Source of the DNA: Desulfobaculum xiamenense
GTDB lineage: Bacteria > Desulfobacterota > Desulfovibrionia > Desulfovibrionales > Desulfovibrionaceae
Assembly: GCF_011927665.1 (NCBI RefSeq)
Contig: NZ_JAATJA010000002.1
Location: 372,001-436,000, forward strand
DNA length: 64,000 bases
Reading direction: 5' to 3'
Shown: one piece after another, positions 17,088 through 26,458 of the stretch
How positions within the stretch are numbered: the stretch's first letter is position 1
Layout of the letters: each line of letters begins with the position of its first letter
Position numbers and translations under genes: made by a program
The notes under the pieces: generated by a model
Told to the model about the DNA's origin: nothing
The model's database searches: none
The model's input: only the letters and a program-made list of their open reading frames with translations

Positions 17088-19742
17088 ATGGCAGCAAAGA
17101 CCCTGCCCAAAGGTTACGAGCCCGCGGACGTTGAGTCCCGTTGGCGCGCCTACTGGGAAGAGAACAAGACCTTCACCCCCGACGTGGACGCCGAGGGCCA
17201 GCCCTATTCCATCGTCATTCCCCCGCCGAACGTCACCGGCCAGCTCCACATCGGCCACGCGCTGAACCTCACCCTGCAGGATATCCTGTGCCGTTACAAC
17301 CGGCAGCAGGGCCGCAAGGTGCTGTGGGTTCCCGGCATGGACCATGCGGGTATCGCCACCCAGAACGTCGTCGAGCGTAAGCTCGCCACCGAAGGCCTCA
17401 AGCGCGAGGATCTCGGCCGCGAGAAGTTCATCGAGCGCGTGTGGGAGTGGAAGGAGGAGTACGGCGGCAAGATTCTGAACCAGATTCGCCGCCTGGGCTG
17501 CTCCGTGGACTGGACCCGCGAGCGCTTCACCATGGACGAGGGCCTGTCGCGCGCCGTGCGTGAGGTGTTCGTGCAGCTCTACGAAGAGGGCCTCATCTAC
17601 AAGGGCGACTACATCGTCAACTGGTGCCCGCGCTGCAACACCGCGCTGGCCGATGACGAGGTCGATCACTCCGCCGAGAAGGGTGCCCTGCACTACATCA
17701 CCTACAAGCTCGAAGACGGCTCCGGCGACATCACCATCGCCACCACCCGTCCCGAGACCATGCTCGCCGACACGGCCATTGCCGTGCATCCCGAGGACGA
17801 GCGCTTCAATCACCTCATTGGCAAGTACGCCATCCTGCCGCTGGTGGGCCGCCGCCTCATCATCATCGGCGACAAGTACGTCGACCGTGAGTTCGGCACC
17901 GGCTGCCTGAAGGTGACCCCCGCCCACGACATGAACGACTGGGAGCTTGGCCGCAAGCACAACCTCGAAGTCATCTCCATCCTCAACGAGGACGGCACTC
18001 TCAACGAGAAGGCCGGTGAGTTCGCGGGCATGACCTGCCCCGATGCGCGCAAGAAGATCATCGGCATGCTCGAAGAGGCCGGTCATCTCGTGCGCATCGA
18101 CGAGCACGAGCACAACGTGGGCCACTGCTACCGTTGCAAGACGGTCATCGAGCCGTTCGTGTCCACCCAGTGGTTCGTGGCCGTGAAGAGCCTCGCCGAA
18201 GAGGCCGCCAAGGCCGTCGAGGACGGACGTACCAAGATCTACCCCGCGTCGTGGAACAAGACCTATTTCCACTGGCTCGACAACATCCGCGACTGGTGCA
18301 TCTCGCGCCAGCTGTGGTGGGGCCACCGCATCCCGGCGTGGACCTGTGAGGAGTGCGGCGAGCTTGTCGTGTCCCGTCAGGATCCCACCACCTGCCCCAA
18401 GTGCGGCGCAAGCCGCCTCGTGCAGGACGAGGACGTGCTCGACACCTGGTTCTCCTCCGCCCTGTGGCCCTTCACGACCATGGGCTGGCCGGACAAGACC
18501 CGCGAACTGGAACAGTTCTACCCCACGTCCTGCCTGAGCACCGGCTTCGACATCCTGTTCTTCTGGGTGGCCCGCATGATGATGATGGGCCTGCACTTCC
18601 TGGACAAGGTGCCCTTCAACGACGTGTACATCCACGCCCTCGTCCGTGACGGCGAAGGCAAGAAGATGTCCAAGTCCACCGGCAACGTCATCGACCCGCT
18701 CATCATGTGCGACAAGTACGGCACGGACAGCCTGCGCCTCACTCTCGCCGCGCTGGCGGCCATGGGCCGCGACGTGAAGCTCGCCGAGGAGCGCATCGAG
18801 GGCTACCGCCACTTCATGAACAAGATGTGGAACGCCGCACGTTTCGCCATGATGAACCTCCCCGAGGAAGTTCCGGCCGTGGACGTGCGCGACGCATCGA
18901 GCGTGGCCGACCGCTGGATCCTCACTCGCATCGAGGAAGTGAAGGACGCCGTGCAGGAGGCCATCGAGGGCTACCGCTTCAACGATGCCGCGCAGGCGAT
19001 CTACAACTTCACTTGGCGTGAGTTCTGCGACTGGTACCTCGAAATGATCAAGGGCGACCTGAACGGCGAGGACGAGGCCCGCAAGGCCATGACGCAGAAG
19101 GTCCTGCACACCGTGCTGAGCGAACTGCTGACCCTCGCCCATCCGATCATCCCCTTCATCACCGAGGAGATCTACGCCACCCTGCCCGGACACGAGGACG
19201 CCGACCTCGCCAGCGAGCGCTATCCCGAGCGCCGTCCCGAGTGCCGCATGGCCGGTGTGGTGGAGCACATGCAGCTTCTGCAGGATGTCATCGTCAGCGT
19301 GCGAAACATCCGTGGCGAGCTGAACATCAAGCCGTCCCTGCCCCTCGACGTGCTCGTGCGCACCACCGACGACGCCACCCGCGACTTCCTGATTGATCAT
19401 CAGGACCTCATCGTGGCCCTCGCCCGCGTGCAGAGCGTCACCGCCGGGACCGACGTCGTCGCTCCCAAGGCCTGCGCCTCGCATGTGGTGTCCGGCAACG
19501 AGGTTTTCGTGCCGCTCATCGGCGCGGTGGACTTCGATGTCGAACTGGCGCGCATGGACAAGGAACTCGGCAAGGTGGACAAGGTGCTCTCGGGCATCGA
19601 GAAGAAGCTTGCCAATACCTCCTTCGTGGAGAACGCCCCGGCCGAGGTGGTCGAGGGTGAGCGTGCCAAGGCCGCTGAACTCCAGGAAAAGAAGGAAAAG
19701 CTCGCTCGGCTTCAGCAGCGTCTGCGCGACGCCATGGCCTAG
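17088..19742 (+). CDS. valS: Valyl-tRNA synthetase
   Basis: The 884-residue class Ia synthetase has the HIGH-type motif in PPNVTGQLHIGHALN (about residues 45-60) and KMSKS near residue 525. Between them lie the CP1 editing domain and a zinc-like CxxC pair (CEECGELV..CPKCGA). The C-terminal anticodon domain ends in the coiled-coil arm expected of ValRS (about residues 820-884, rich in Lys, Glu and Leu). GAGGAG lies about eight bases before the ATG. The 190 bases upstream show no T-box. A terminator follows at 19758. Confidence 0.97.
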   Translation: MAAKTLPKGYEPADVESRWRAYWEENKTFTPDVDAEGQPYSIVIPPPNVTGQLHIGHALNLTLQDILCRYNRQQGRKVLWVPGMDHAGIATQNVVERKLATEGLKREDLGREKFIERVWEWKEEYGGKILNQIRRLGCSVDWTRERFTMDEGLSRAVREVFVQLYEEGLIYKGDYIVNWCPRCNTALADDEVDHSAEKGALHYITYKLEDGSGDITIATTRPETMLADTAIAVHPEDERFNHLIGKYAILPLVGRRLIIIGDKYVDREFGTGCLKVTPAHDMNDWELGRKHNLEVISILNEDGTLNEKAGEFAGMTCPDARKKIIGMLEEAGHLVRIDEHEHNVGHCYRCKTVIEPFVSTQWFVAVKSLAEEAAKAVEDGRTKIYPASWNKTYFHWLDNIRDWCISRQLWWGHRIPAWTCEECGELVVSRQDPTTCPKCGASRLVQDEDVLDTWFSSALWPFTTMGWPDKTRELEQFYPTSCLSTGFDILFFWVARMMMMGLHFLDKVPFNDVYIHALVRDGEGKKMSKSTGNVIDPLIMCDKYGTDSLRLTLAALAAMGRDVKLAEERIEGYRHFMNKMWNAARFAMMNLPEEVPAVDVRDASSVADRWILTRIEEVKDAVQEAIEGYRFNDAAQAIYNFTWREFCDWYLEMIKGDLNGEDEARKAMTQKVLHTVLSELLTLAHPIIPFITEEIYATLPGHEDADLASERYPERRPECRMAGVVEHMQLLQDVIVSVRNIRGELNIKPSLPLDVLVRTTDDATRDFLIDHQDLIVALARVQSVTAGTDVVAPKACASHVVSGNEVFVPLIGAVDFDVELARMDKELGKVDKVLSGIEKKLANTSFVENAPAEVVEGERAKAAELQEKKEKLARLQQRLRDAMA

Positions 19743-19757
19743 GCCGAGCCGCTCTCC

Positions 19758-19786
19758 GGCGGCGTGCCCCACGGGACGCCGCCTTT
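19758..19786 (+). terminator. Intrinsic terminator after valS
   Basis: Stem GGCGGCGT..CCC / GGG ACGCCGCC, followed by TTT. A second strong hairpin without a T-run (ACCGGGCA... / ...TGCCCGGT, 19805-19838) lies just downstream and could belong to the leader of cobA-hemD. Confidence 0.7.
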
Positions 19787-19956
19787 GACATGACAGGAAT
19801 GCCAACCGGGCATCCCGGCGCACGCCGGGGTGCCCGGTCACGTACTGCGGGGCCGCGCAATGCGGCGTGTCCGTGGGCGCTTTCCGTCGCGTCGCAGCAT
19901 TTCGAACCCAGACGGGGCGCACCCCTGTTGCCGCAGTCATCTGCAAAGGAGCCAGA

Positions 19957-21465
19957 ATGGCAGACGTGTATCTCATCGGCGCGGGACCCGGAGATCCGGG
20001 GCTTCTGACCCTCAGGGCCAAGGAGATTCTGGAGACCGCCGATATCCTGGTCTACGACTATCTCGCCAACGACGAGTTCCTGAACTACGCCAAGCCCGGT
20101 GCCGAGATCATCTACGTGGGCAAGAAGGGCGGCGATCACACCCTGCCGCAGGACAAGATCAACGACCTTCTGGTGGAGCGCGCCCGCGAGGGCAAGACCA
20201 TCGCCCGGCTCAAGGGCGGTGACCCCTACGTCTTCGGACGCGGTGGCGAGGAGGCCGAGGAACTCATTGCCGCAGGTCTGACCTTCGAGGTCGTGCCCGG
20301 CGTGACCGCTGGCGTGGCCGCGCCCGCCTACGCGGGCATTCCTGTGACCCACCGCGAGCACACCACCTCGGTCTGCTTCATCACCGGCCACGAGGACCCC
20401 ACCAAGGAGCGCACCGGACACAACTGGGACGTCTACGCCAAGAGCGAGAGCACCCTCGTGTTCTACATGGGCGTGAAGAACCTGCCCATGATCGCCGAGC
20501 GTCTCATCTCCGGCGGTCGCGATCCCAAGACCCCCGTCGCCCTCGTGCGCTGGGGTACCCGCTGCAATCAGGAGTCCATGGTCTCCACGCTGGAGAACGT
20601 GGCCGACGAGGCGGCACGCCGCAATTTTCAGGCTCCGTCCATCATCGTGGTCGGCAGCGTGTGCTCCCTGCACGACAAGCTCAACTGGTTCGAGAAGCGT
20701 CCGCTTCTGGGCAAGGGCGTCGTGGTCACCCGCGCTCGCGAGCAGGCCAGCGGCTTTGCCGACATCCTGCGCGAACAGGGCGCATGCGTCATGCAGTTCC
20801 CCACCATCAGCATCAATGCGCTGCCGGATTATGCCGAGGTGCGCGAGGCCATCGGTGGCATCGACAGCTACGACTGGGTGGTCTTCACCTCCGTCAACGG
20901 CGTCCGGCATTTCTGGAACGTGCTCGAATCCATGAATCTCGACACCCGCGTCCTCGGCGGACGCAAGGTGGCGGCCATCGGTCCCGCCACGGCCGAGGAA
21001 CTCGCCCTGCGCGGCATCCGTGCGGACTTCGTGCCCGACAAGTACGTCGCCGAGCACGTGGTGGAGGGGCTTATCGCCCGTGGCGTGGGGCAGGGCACCA
21101 AGGTGCTCGTCCCCCGTGCGCGCGTAGCCCGCGAGGTGCTGCCCGACGAACTGCGCAAGGTCGGCGCCGAGGTGCGCATCCTGCCCGTCTACGAGACCGG
21201 TCTCAACGAGAGCGGCCCCGAGGCCCTCGTGAAGCGCCTCGAAGCGGGCGAAGTGGATTTCGTGACCTTCACCAGCTCCTCCACCGTGGAGAACTTCTTC
21301 CGCCTGTTGCCCCCGGACGAGTTGCGGAAGCATCAGCCCCGTGTGAAACTGGCCTGCATCGGTCCCGTCACGGCCAAGACTCTCGAAGGCTTCGGCTTCA
21401 CTCCCGACATCCAGCCCGAGGACTACACCATCCCCGCGCTGGCGCGGGCACTGGCTGAGGCCTAG
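19957..21465 (+). CDS. Uroporphyrinogen-III C-methyltransferase / uroporphyrinogen-III synthase fusion
   Basis: The 502-residue protein fuses two enzymes of tetrapyrrole synthesis. Residues 1-250 are a SUMT (CobA type): VYLIGAGPGDPGLLTLRA, PYVFGRGGEEAEEL, and GTRCNQESMVSTL. Residues about 254-502 are HemD-like (GVVVTRAREQASGFADIL ... VDFVTFTSSSTVENFF ... IGPVTAKTLEGFG). Together they would make uroporphyrinogen III and methylate it to precorrin-2, the branch to sirohaem and cobalamin. Sirohaem is needed for dissimilatory sulfite reductase, and corrinoid for the dehalogenase at 61 kb. The start follows AAAGGAG; purN is 34 bases downstream. Confidence 0.93.
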   Translation: MADVYLIGAGPGDPGLLTLRAKEILETADILVYDYLANDEFLNYAKPGAEIIYVGKKGGDHTLPQDKINDLLVERAREGKTIARLKGGDPYVFGRGGEEAEELIAAGLTFEVVPGVTAGVAAPAYAGIPVTHREHTTSVCFITGHEDPTKERTGHNWDVYAKSESTLVFYMGVKNLPMIAERLISGGRDPKTPVALVRWGTRCNQESMVSTLENVADEAARRNFQAPSIIVVGSVCSLHDKLNWFEKRPLLGKGVVVTRAREQASGFADILREQGACVMQFPTISINALPDYAEVREAIGGIDSYDWVVFTSVNGVRHFWNVLESMNLDTRVLGGRKVAAIGPATAEELALRGIRADFVPDKYVAEHVVEGLIARGVGQGTKVLVPRARVAREVLPDELRKVGAEVRILPVYETGLNESGPEALVKRLEAGEVDFVTFTSSSTVENFFRLLPPDELRKHQPRVKLACIGPVTAKTLEGFGFTPDIQPEDYTIPALARALAEA

Positions 21466-21499
21466 GCCAACGGCTCACGCAGCAACAAGGAGCACGCGA

Positions 21500-22174
21500 A
21501 TGTCCCTGCCCTTAGCGGTTCTGGTTTCCGGCGGCGGGTCCAACCTCCAGGCCATCATCGATGCTGTGGAGGCGGGCCGGATCGACGCGGAAATCCGGCT
21601 GGTCCTGTCCAACCGGGCCGATGCCAATGGCATCGAGCGGGCGCGCAAGCATGGCATCCCCACCGCGGTGGTGGAGCACGCCGCCTTTGCCTCGCGTGAG
21701 GACTTCGACCGCGAAATGATCCGCATCATCCGCGCCCACGGCGCGGAGGTCATCGTGCTGGCGGGCTTCATGCGGCTGCTGACGCCGATGTTCATCCGCG
21801 AGTTCGCGCCCAACATCGTGAACATCCATCCGGCACTCCTGCCGAGCTTCCCCGGCGTGCACGGTCAGCGTGACGCCGCAGCCTACGGCGTGAAAATAGC
21901 CGGATGCACCGCGCACTTCGTGGACGAGATCATGGACAACGGCCCGGTGATCATTCAGGCCGCCGTGCCGGTCATGGCGGGCGAGGACGGCGCGGCCCTC
22001 GGCGAGCGCATCCTCGCCTACGAGCATCGCATCTATCCGCAGGCCATCAAGTGGCTGGCCGAAGGACGCCTGCGCGTCAACGACCGCCACGTGCACCTCG
22101 AACCCTCGGACGCGCCGCTCGCGGCGCAGCCGCAGGGCGCACTGGTCAGCCCGCCGCTCGAAGAGGGCTTTTAG
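21500..22174 (+). CDS. purN: Phosphoribosylglycinamide formyltransferase
   Basis: The 224-residue enzyme transfers a formyl group from 10-formyltetrahydrofolate to GAR in purine synthesis. VLVSGGGSNLQAIIDA is the phosphate loop. The catalytic Asn-His pair is in NIVNIHPALLPSFPG, and the aspartate is in HFVDEIMDNGPVI. AAGGAG precedes the ATG by about eight bases. The last 20 residues extend slightly beyond the usual length. It may be co-transcribed with cobA-hemD, and it is followed by repeat C. Confidence 0.95.
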   Translation: MSLPLAVLVSGGGSNLQAIIDAVEAGRIDAEIRLVLSNRADANGIERARKHGIPTAVVEHAAFASREDFDREMIRIIRAHGAEVIVLAGFMRLLTPMFIREFAPNIVNIHPALLPSFPGVHGQRDAAAYGVKIAGCTAHFVDEIMDNGPVIIQAAVPVMAGEDGAALGERILAYEHRIYPQAIKWLAEGRLRVNDRHVHLEPSDAPLAAQPQGALVSPPLEEGF

Positions 22175-22214
22175 GGCGGGTGGCGAGCGCGTGGCGTAGC
22201 GCACGGGCGCAGTT

Positions 22215-22434
22215 GCCAGCCGTATCGTTCATTGACGGGTGCGAGACGTAGGCTCCGCCGGCCAAGGGGCCGCTGGCCCCTTGGAACCCCGATCTGCGAT
22301 AAACGTGGGTGCCCTTGGCGAGCCGTGCGGCTTTGAGCGACGAAGCCCTAGTGAGGATTGTCAAGGGGGTCACCCCCTTGACCGGGTCCGGGCAGCGCCC
22401 GGCCGCCGGAGGCCATGCGCGACCGCCGGAGGCC
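22215..22434 (-). repeat. Structured intergenic repeat, copy C (type 1)
   Basis: Reverse-oriented copy from GCCAGCCGTATCGTTC to GGCCGCCGGAGGCC, with the CCGCCGGAGGCC edge repeated again at 22422-22433. Hairpins: GTCAAGGGGGT / ACCCCCTTGAC (22360-22382), CCGGGC-AGC-GCCCGG (22388-22402) and CCAAGGGGCC-GCT-GGCCCCTTGG near 22263-22285. It lies directly downstream of purN. Confidence 0.9.
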
Positions 22435-22463
22435 TCGTTTCCAGCGCATTCATACGAATCGAC

Positions 22464-22498
22464 AAGGCCCGGAACGGTTTTACCGTTTCGGGCCTTTT
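22464..22498 (+). terminator. Intrinsic terminator downstream of purN and repeat C
   Basis: A 15-bp stem (AAGGCCCGGAACGGT / ACCGTTTCGGGCCTT, loop TTT, one mismatch) ends in TTTT. Confidence 0.88.
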
Positions 22499-22608
22499 GC
22501 GTGGTGTTCGGGAGGCGGGGCTTTACTCGCGCGGCGTGTGTCCGTATGGTCTCCACGCGTCGCGGGCTTCATCGCGGCGGCAGAAAACGCATGCGAGGCG
22601 AAAGGGAC

Positions 22609-23673
22609 ATGCAGAAGATCATCGACAGGCTTGCGGAAGGCGGACGCATCTCGGTTGACGAGGCGCTTGTGCTCGCCGAATCCTGCGACATCCACACGCT
22701 GGGCGAACTGGGGCTGGCCGCCCGCAGACGGCGCTTCGGCGACAAGGCCTTCTGGGTCTACAACCAGCATCTGAATTTCACGAACGTGTGCGCCAATGCG
22801 TGCCGTTTTTGCGCATTCTCCAAGCGCGCCGGGGACGATGGCGCGTACACCTATTCCATCGACGACATCCGCGCCAGAATCCGCGAGCGCGCCCACGAGC
22901 CCATCCGCGAGGTGCACATCGTTGGCGGCCTGAATCCGGATCTGCCGTACTCCTACTACATGGACCTCATCGCCGCCGTGCGCGAGGAAAGCCCGAGCGT
23001 GGCCATCAAGGCCTTCACCGCCGTTGAGGTGGCCTATCTGGCCGGGCACACCGGGCGCAGCGTGCGCGAGGTGCTGGCTGACATGAAGGCGGCAGGACTG
23101 GACGCACTGCCCGGCGGCGGGGCGGAAGTTTTCTCGCCCGAGCTGCGCAAGCGCCTGTGCCCGGAGAAGCTCTCCGGCGAACAGTGGCTGGAGATTCACG
23201 AGACGGCCCACGGCATGGGCCTGCCTACCAACTGCACGCTACTCTTCGGACACATCGAGACGTGGCGCGACAGGCTGGAGCACATGGACGCCCTGCGCAG
23301 TTTGCAGGACCGCACCGGCGGATTCCAGGTCTTCATCCCGCTCCAGTACCAGCCGAAGAACAACCCGCTGGAGGCCGAGGGCACCGACGGGGCGGACTAC
23401 CTGCGCATGATCGCCATTTCGCGCCTGTTCATGGACAACGTGGCGCATCTCAAGGCGTACTGGGCATTCTCGGGCATCAAGCCCGCCCAGATGGCCCTGC
23501 ACGCCGGTGCCGACGATTTCGATGGCACCCTCGTGGAGGAGAAGGTGGGCCATGCTGCTGGAGCGTCCTCGCCCAAGGGCATGACCGTGGAGCGCCTGAA
23601 GGAGACCATCCGTCAGGCCGGATTCGTGCCCGTGGAGCGCGACACCTTCTTCCGTGAGACGGAAGGGGCCTAG
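22609..23673 (+). CDS. mqnE: Aminofutalosine synthase (radical SAM)
   Basis: The 354-residue radical SAM enzyme makes 6-amino-6-deoxyfutalosine in the futalosine route to menaquinone. The cluster cysteines are Cys61, Cys65 and Cys68 (NVCANACRFCAFSKR). HIVGGLNPDLPYSYY, LPGGGAEVFSPELRKRLCP and NCTLLFGHIETW match MqnE better than the paralogue MqnC. The ATG at 22609 is preceded by AAAGGGA; the ATG at 22591 lacks one. Other mqn genes are not in the window. The gene is separated from repeat C by the 22464 terminator and is followed after 17 bases by a DUF1848 gene. Confidence 0.9.
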   Translation: MQKIIDRLAEGGRISVDEALVLAESCDIHTLGELGLAARRRRFGDKAFWVYNQHLNFTNVCANACRFCAFSKRAGDDGAYTYSIDDIRARIRERAHEPIREVHIVGGLNPDLPYSYYMDLIAAVREESPSVAIKAFTAVEVAYLAGHTGRSVREVLADMKAAGLDALPGGGAEVFSPELRKRLCPEKLSGEQWLEIHETAHGMGLPTNCTLLFGHIETWRDRLEHMDALRSLQDRTGGFQVFIPLQYQPKNNPLEAEGTDGADYLRMIAISRLFMDNVAHLKAYWAFSGIKPAQMALHAGADDFDGTLVEEKVGHAAGASSPKGMTVERLKETIRQAGFVPVERDTFFRETEGA

Positions 23674-23690
23674 GCCGCGCCGGGGCGACA

Positions 23691-24629
23691 GTGATCGTCA
23701 GCGCCAGCAGGCGGACCGACATTCCGGCCTTCTACGGGCCGTGGTTCGAGCGCCGCATCCGCGAGGGCTTCGCGCTGGCCGTGAATCCGCGCAATCCGGA
23801 GCAGGTCCGCCGCGTGCCGCTAACGCCGCAGGACGTGGACCTCATCGTCTTCTGGACTAAACATCCCGCACCGTTCTTTCGATGCCTGAACCTCCTCGAC
23901 GAGAGGGGGTTCAGGCATCTTTTCATGTATACGCTAAACGACTATCCGCAAGCACTGGAGCCGCGTCTGCCGCCGCTTTGCGAGCGGGTGGCGACCTTTC
24001 GCAGGCTTGCCGAGCGCCTTGGACCTCGGCGCGTGGTCTGGCGGTACGATCCGGTGATCATCTCGGAGCGGACGCCGCCGGAATACCACGCCGAGGCCTT
24101 TGGACGTCTGGCGCGGGCGCTTCGCGGCTCGACGCTGCGCGTGGCCGTGAGCCTCTTGGCCGTGTATCGGCGAAATGGCGGGCGGCTGGAGCAATTGGCC
24201 CGGCAGCACGGCATGCGCTGCGAGGACGTGCGGGGAGAGCATGAATTGGTGGGGAGCACGGCGCGGGCCCTTGCGCAGGCCGCGCGGGAGAACGGCATGG
24301 CCATCCACGCCTGCGCGGAGTCCGCAAACCTTGCTCCCTACGGCATTCCGGCCGGGGCGTGCATCGACGGGGAACTCGCTTCGGAGGTGGCGGGACGGCC
24401 CGTGATCGGCGGGCGCGATGGCGGACAGCGGACGTTGTGCCGCTGCGTGCCGTCTGTGGACATCGGTGCCTACGACACCTGCCGCTTCGGCTGCGCCTAT
24501 TGCTATGCCACCACGAGCGAACAGGCCGTGGCGGCCACGGTGGCCCGTCACGATCCGGGCTCGCCCGCGCTGGTGGGGCATCCTGACGTCCCGCCCGAGC
24601 GGCCGCGTCAGTTCAGGCTGCCGCTGTAG
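23691..24629 (+). CDS. DUF1848 family protein with C-terminal cysteine cluster
   Basis: The 312-residue protein starts with GTG (IVSASRRTDIPAFYGPWF) and matches DUF1848. This family is of unknown function, with a probable iron-sulfur cluster. Near the C-terminus it has CRCVPSVDIGAYDTCRFGC and AYCYAT, a cysteine array resembling a radical SAM cluster but placed at the end of the chain. The middle is barrel-like (VVWRYDPVIISERTPPEYH). It is 17 bases after mqnE and probably co-transcribed. No function is claimed. Confidence 0.8.
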   Translation: MIVSASRRTDIPAFYGPWFERRIREGFALAVNPRNPEQVRRVPLTPQDVDLIVFWTKHPAPFFRCLNLLDERGFRHLFMYTLNDYPQALEPRLPPLCERVATFRRLAERLGPRRVVWRYDPVIISERTPPEYHAEAFGRLARALRGSTLRVAVSLLAVYRRNGGRLEQLARQHGMRCEDVRGEHELVGSTARALAQAARENGMAIHACAESANLAPYGIPAGACIDGELASEVAGRPVIGGRDGGQRTLCRCVPSVDIGAYDTCRFGCAYCYATTSEQAVAATVARHDPGSPALVGHPDVPPERPRQFRLPL

Positions 24630-24686
24630 CGTCCGGCGTCATGGGCGTGCGGAACGGGTGGGCCGGGGCGCGCCGGGGCGTGGCGG

Positions 24687-25739
24687 TCAGGCGTTGCGCT
24701 TTTGCAGCAGCCAGAAGTCCGCGAGGGTGAGGAGTGTCATGGCCTTCAGCACGGGATTGATGCGCGGAATGGCCGCAATGTCGTGCCTGCCGCCCACGGT
24801 GATGGTCGTGGCCTCGCCGGAGCGGGTGATGGTTTGCTGCTCGCGGGAGATGGACGGGATGGGCTTCACGGCCACGCGGGCCACGATGGTCTGGCCGCTG
24901 GAGATGCCGCCGAGGATGCCGCCAGCGTTGTTGGAGGCGAAGCCCTGCGGGGTGATGGGGTCGTTGTTGGTGCTACCGTTGGCTTGGGCGGCGGCGAATC
25001 CGGAGCCGATCTCCACGCCCTTGACCGCGCCAACGCCCATGAGAGCGTAGGCAAGCCGCGCGTCGAGCTTGTCGAATACGGGTTCGCCCAGTCCTGCGGG
25101 AACGCCGGTGGCGACGATTTCCACGATGCCGCCGAGGGTGTCGCCGCGCCCCTTGGTCTCGCGCACCAGTTCCTCCCAGCGGGGGACGATGTCCGGATCG
25201 GGGGCGAAGAAGGGGCGGTCCTGCGCGCCCTGCGGGTCCGCAATCTGCGCGCGCACGCTGCCGAGTTCCAGCGTGTAGGCCGTGACGGCGATGCCCGCGC
25301 GGGCCAGAAGCGCCTGCGCCACCGCGCCGCCCGCCACGCGCGAGACTGTCTCGCGGCCGGAGGAGCGTCCGCCGCCGCGATAGTCGCGCACACCAAATTT
25401 GGCGTCGAAGGTGAAGTCCGCGTGGCCGGGGCGGTAGACCTCGCTGATGGTGGAGTAGTCGCGCGAGCGCTGATCCTCGTTGGCGATGTGGAAGGCGATG
25501 GGCGTGCCTGTGCTGCGGCCCTCGAAGACGCCGGAGAGGATGCGTACGGTGTCGCTCTCCTTTCGCGCTGTGGATGCCGAGCCCTGTCCGGGCTTGCGGC
25601 GGTCCAGCTCGCGCTGGATGATCTCCTCGGAAAGCTCCACGCCGGGCGGGCAGCCGTCGATGACGCCGCCGAGTCCGGGGCCGTGGGATTCGCCGTAGGT
25701 GGTCAGCCGAAAGAGTGTGCCGAAGGTGTTTGCGCTCAT
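24687..25739 (-). CDS. aroC: Chorismate synthase
   Basis: The 350-residue flavin-dependent enzyme makes chorismate from EPSP, the product of AroA at 2.7 kb. Family signatures are TYGESHGPGLGGVIDGCPPG at the N-terminus, RPGHADFTFDAKFGVRDYRGGGRSSGRET, and GGISSGQTIVARVAVKPIPS. The ATG has a strong GGGAGGAA. It stands alone, apart from the other aromatic genes, and converges with the DUF1848 gene. Confidence 0.96.
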   Translation of the reverse strand: MSANTFGTLFRLTTYGESHGPGLGGVIDGCPPGVELSEEIIQRELDRRKPGQGSASTARKESDTVRILSGVFEGRSTGTPIAFHIANEDQRSRDYSTISEVYRPGHADFTFDAKFGVRDYRGGGRSSGRETVSRVAGGAVAQALLARAGIAVTAYTLELGSVRAQIADPQGAQDRPFFAPDPDIVPRWEELVRETKGRGDTLGGIVEIVATGVPAGLGEPVFDKLDARLAYALMGVGAVKGVEIGSGFAAAQANGSTNNDPITPQGFASNNAGGILGGISSGQTIVARVAVKPIPSISREQQTITRSGEATTITVGGRHDIAAIPRINPVLKAMTLLTLADFWLLQKRNA

Positions 25740-25876
25740 GTTTCCTCCCGATGCCTCACACCGTTAGCAGAAAAGCCGCCGCCCGGCCAAGGGCGGAGTT
25801 TGGCGTCCCCCAGGGGGTATGGTTCCTGCATGCCCCGTCGTAGGCGGAAGAACCTGCCGCCATTGGAGGAATCGTC

Positions 25877-26458
25877 ATGGAAATCGGAGCGATCGGCTCG
25901 GGGGTGCAGAGTGTTTTTGGCACCATGTCCGGTGCCCCCGGCACGCGCGCCTCACGCGGCGGAGCGACCTCGCAGGAGGCCTTTGACCGTGCCGTCGAGA
26001 AAGAGCGTGAGGAGCGCGAACGCAGCGAGGCCGAGGCCGCCGCGCTACCCAAGCAGGGCATAGACTATGTGCGGGAGTATGTTCGCTCGAAGGGCGCGCC
26101 CGAGGAGCTGGAGCGCGATCGGGCCGAGGAGAGCTTTTTGGAGTATCTCCAGCGCGAGGGCGAGGACCCGAAGAAACATCTGCCGGGGCTGGCCCATGAG
26201 ACCCTGGCCATGGCCGTGCAGGACCCCGAGGACGAGGGCAAGGTCCACGTCTACGCCACCAAGATCGACGCCAAGGGCAATGGGAAGATCACCCGCTCCA
26301 TGAGTTTTGATTCCGGCGACGGCGAGGATCGCAGTCAGTTGACCCCTGCCCGGCGCAGAGCCATGAAGGCCTATGCCGAGGCCGCTGCGGACGAGGATGC
26401 AACGCGGGCGGAGGGCGAACGTACCACGCGGCGGGAGAAGCGGAAGTCCGTGGTCTGA
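25877..26458 (+). CDS. Hypothetical protein, charged
   Basis: The 193-residue protein is not recognised. It starts MEIGAIGSGVQSVFGTMSG, followed by a highly charged Glu/Arg-rich stretch (about residues 34-60) that may be coiled coil. The centre is structured (YVREYVRSKGAPEEL ... FLEYLQREGEDPKKHLPGLA), and the end is basic and Ala/Glu-rich. There is no signal peptide or membrane helix. A clear TTGGAGGA lies nine bases before the ATG, and codon use matches neighbours, so it is a real gene. It is monocistronic, with 320 bases of non-coding DNA after it. Confidence 0.7.
   Translation: MEIGAIGSGVQSVFGTMSGAPGTRASRGGATSQEAFDRAVEKEREERERSEAEAAALPKQGIDYVREYVRSKGAPEELERDRAEESFLEYLQREGEDPKKHLPGLAHETLAMAVQDPEDEGKVHVYATKIDAKGNGKITRSMSFDSGDGEDRSQLTPARRRAMKAYAEAAADEDATRAEGERTTRREKRKSVV

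Noticed and set aside
19805-19838. Riboswitch before cobA-hemD
   Set aside because: A strong hairpin is present, but I found no conserved core such as a cobalamin box; it may be a second terminator stem.
17058-20021. Very long open frame antisense to valS (and similar ones at 1268-3028 and 50787-53819)
   Set aside because: In GC-rich genes the opposite frames stay open by chance. These overlap well-supported genes over their full length and show no domain.
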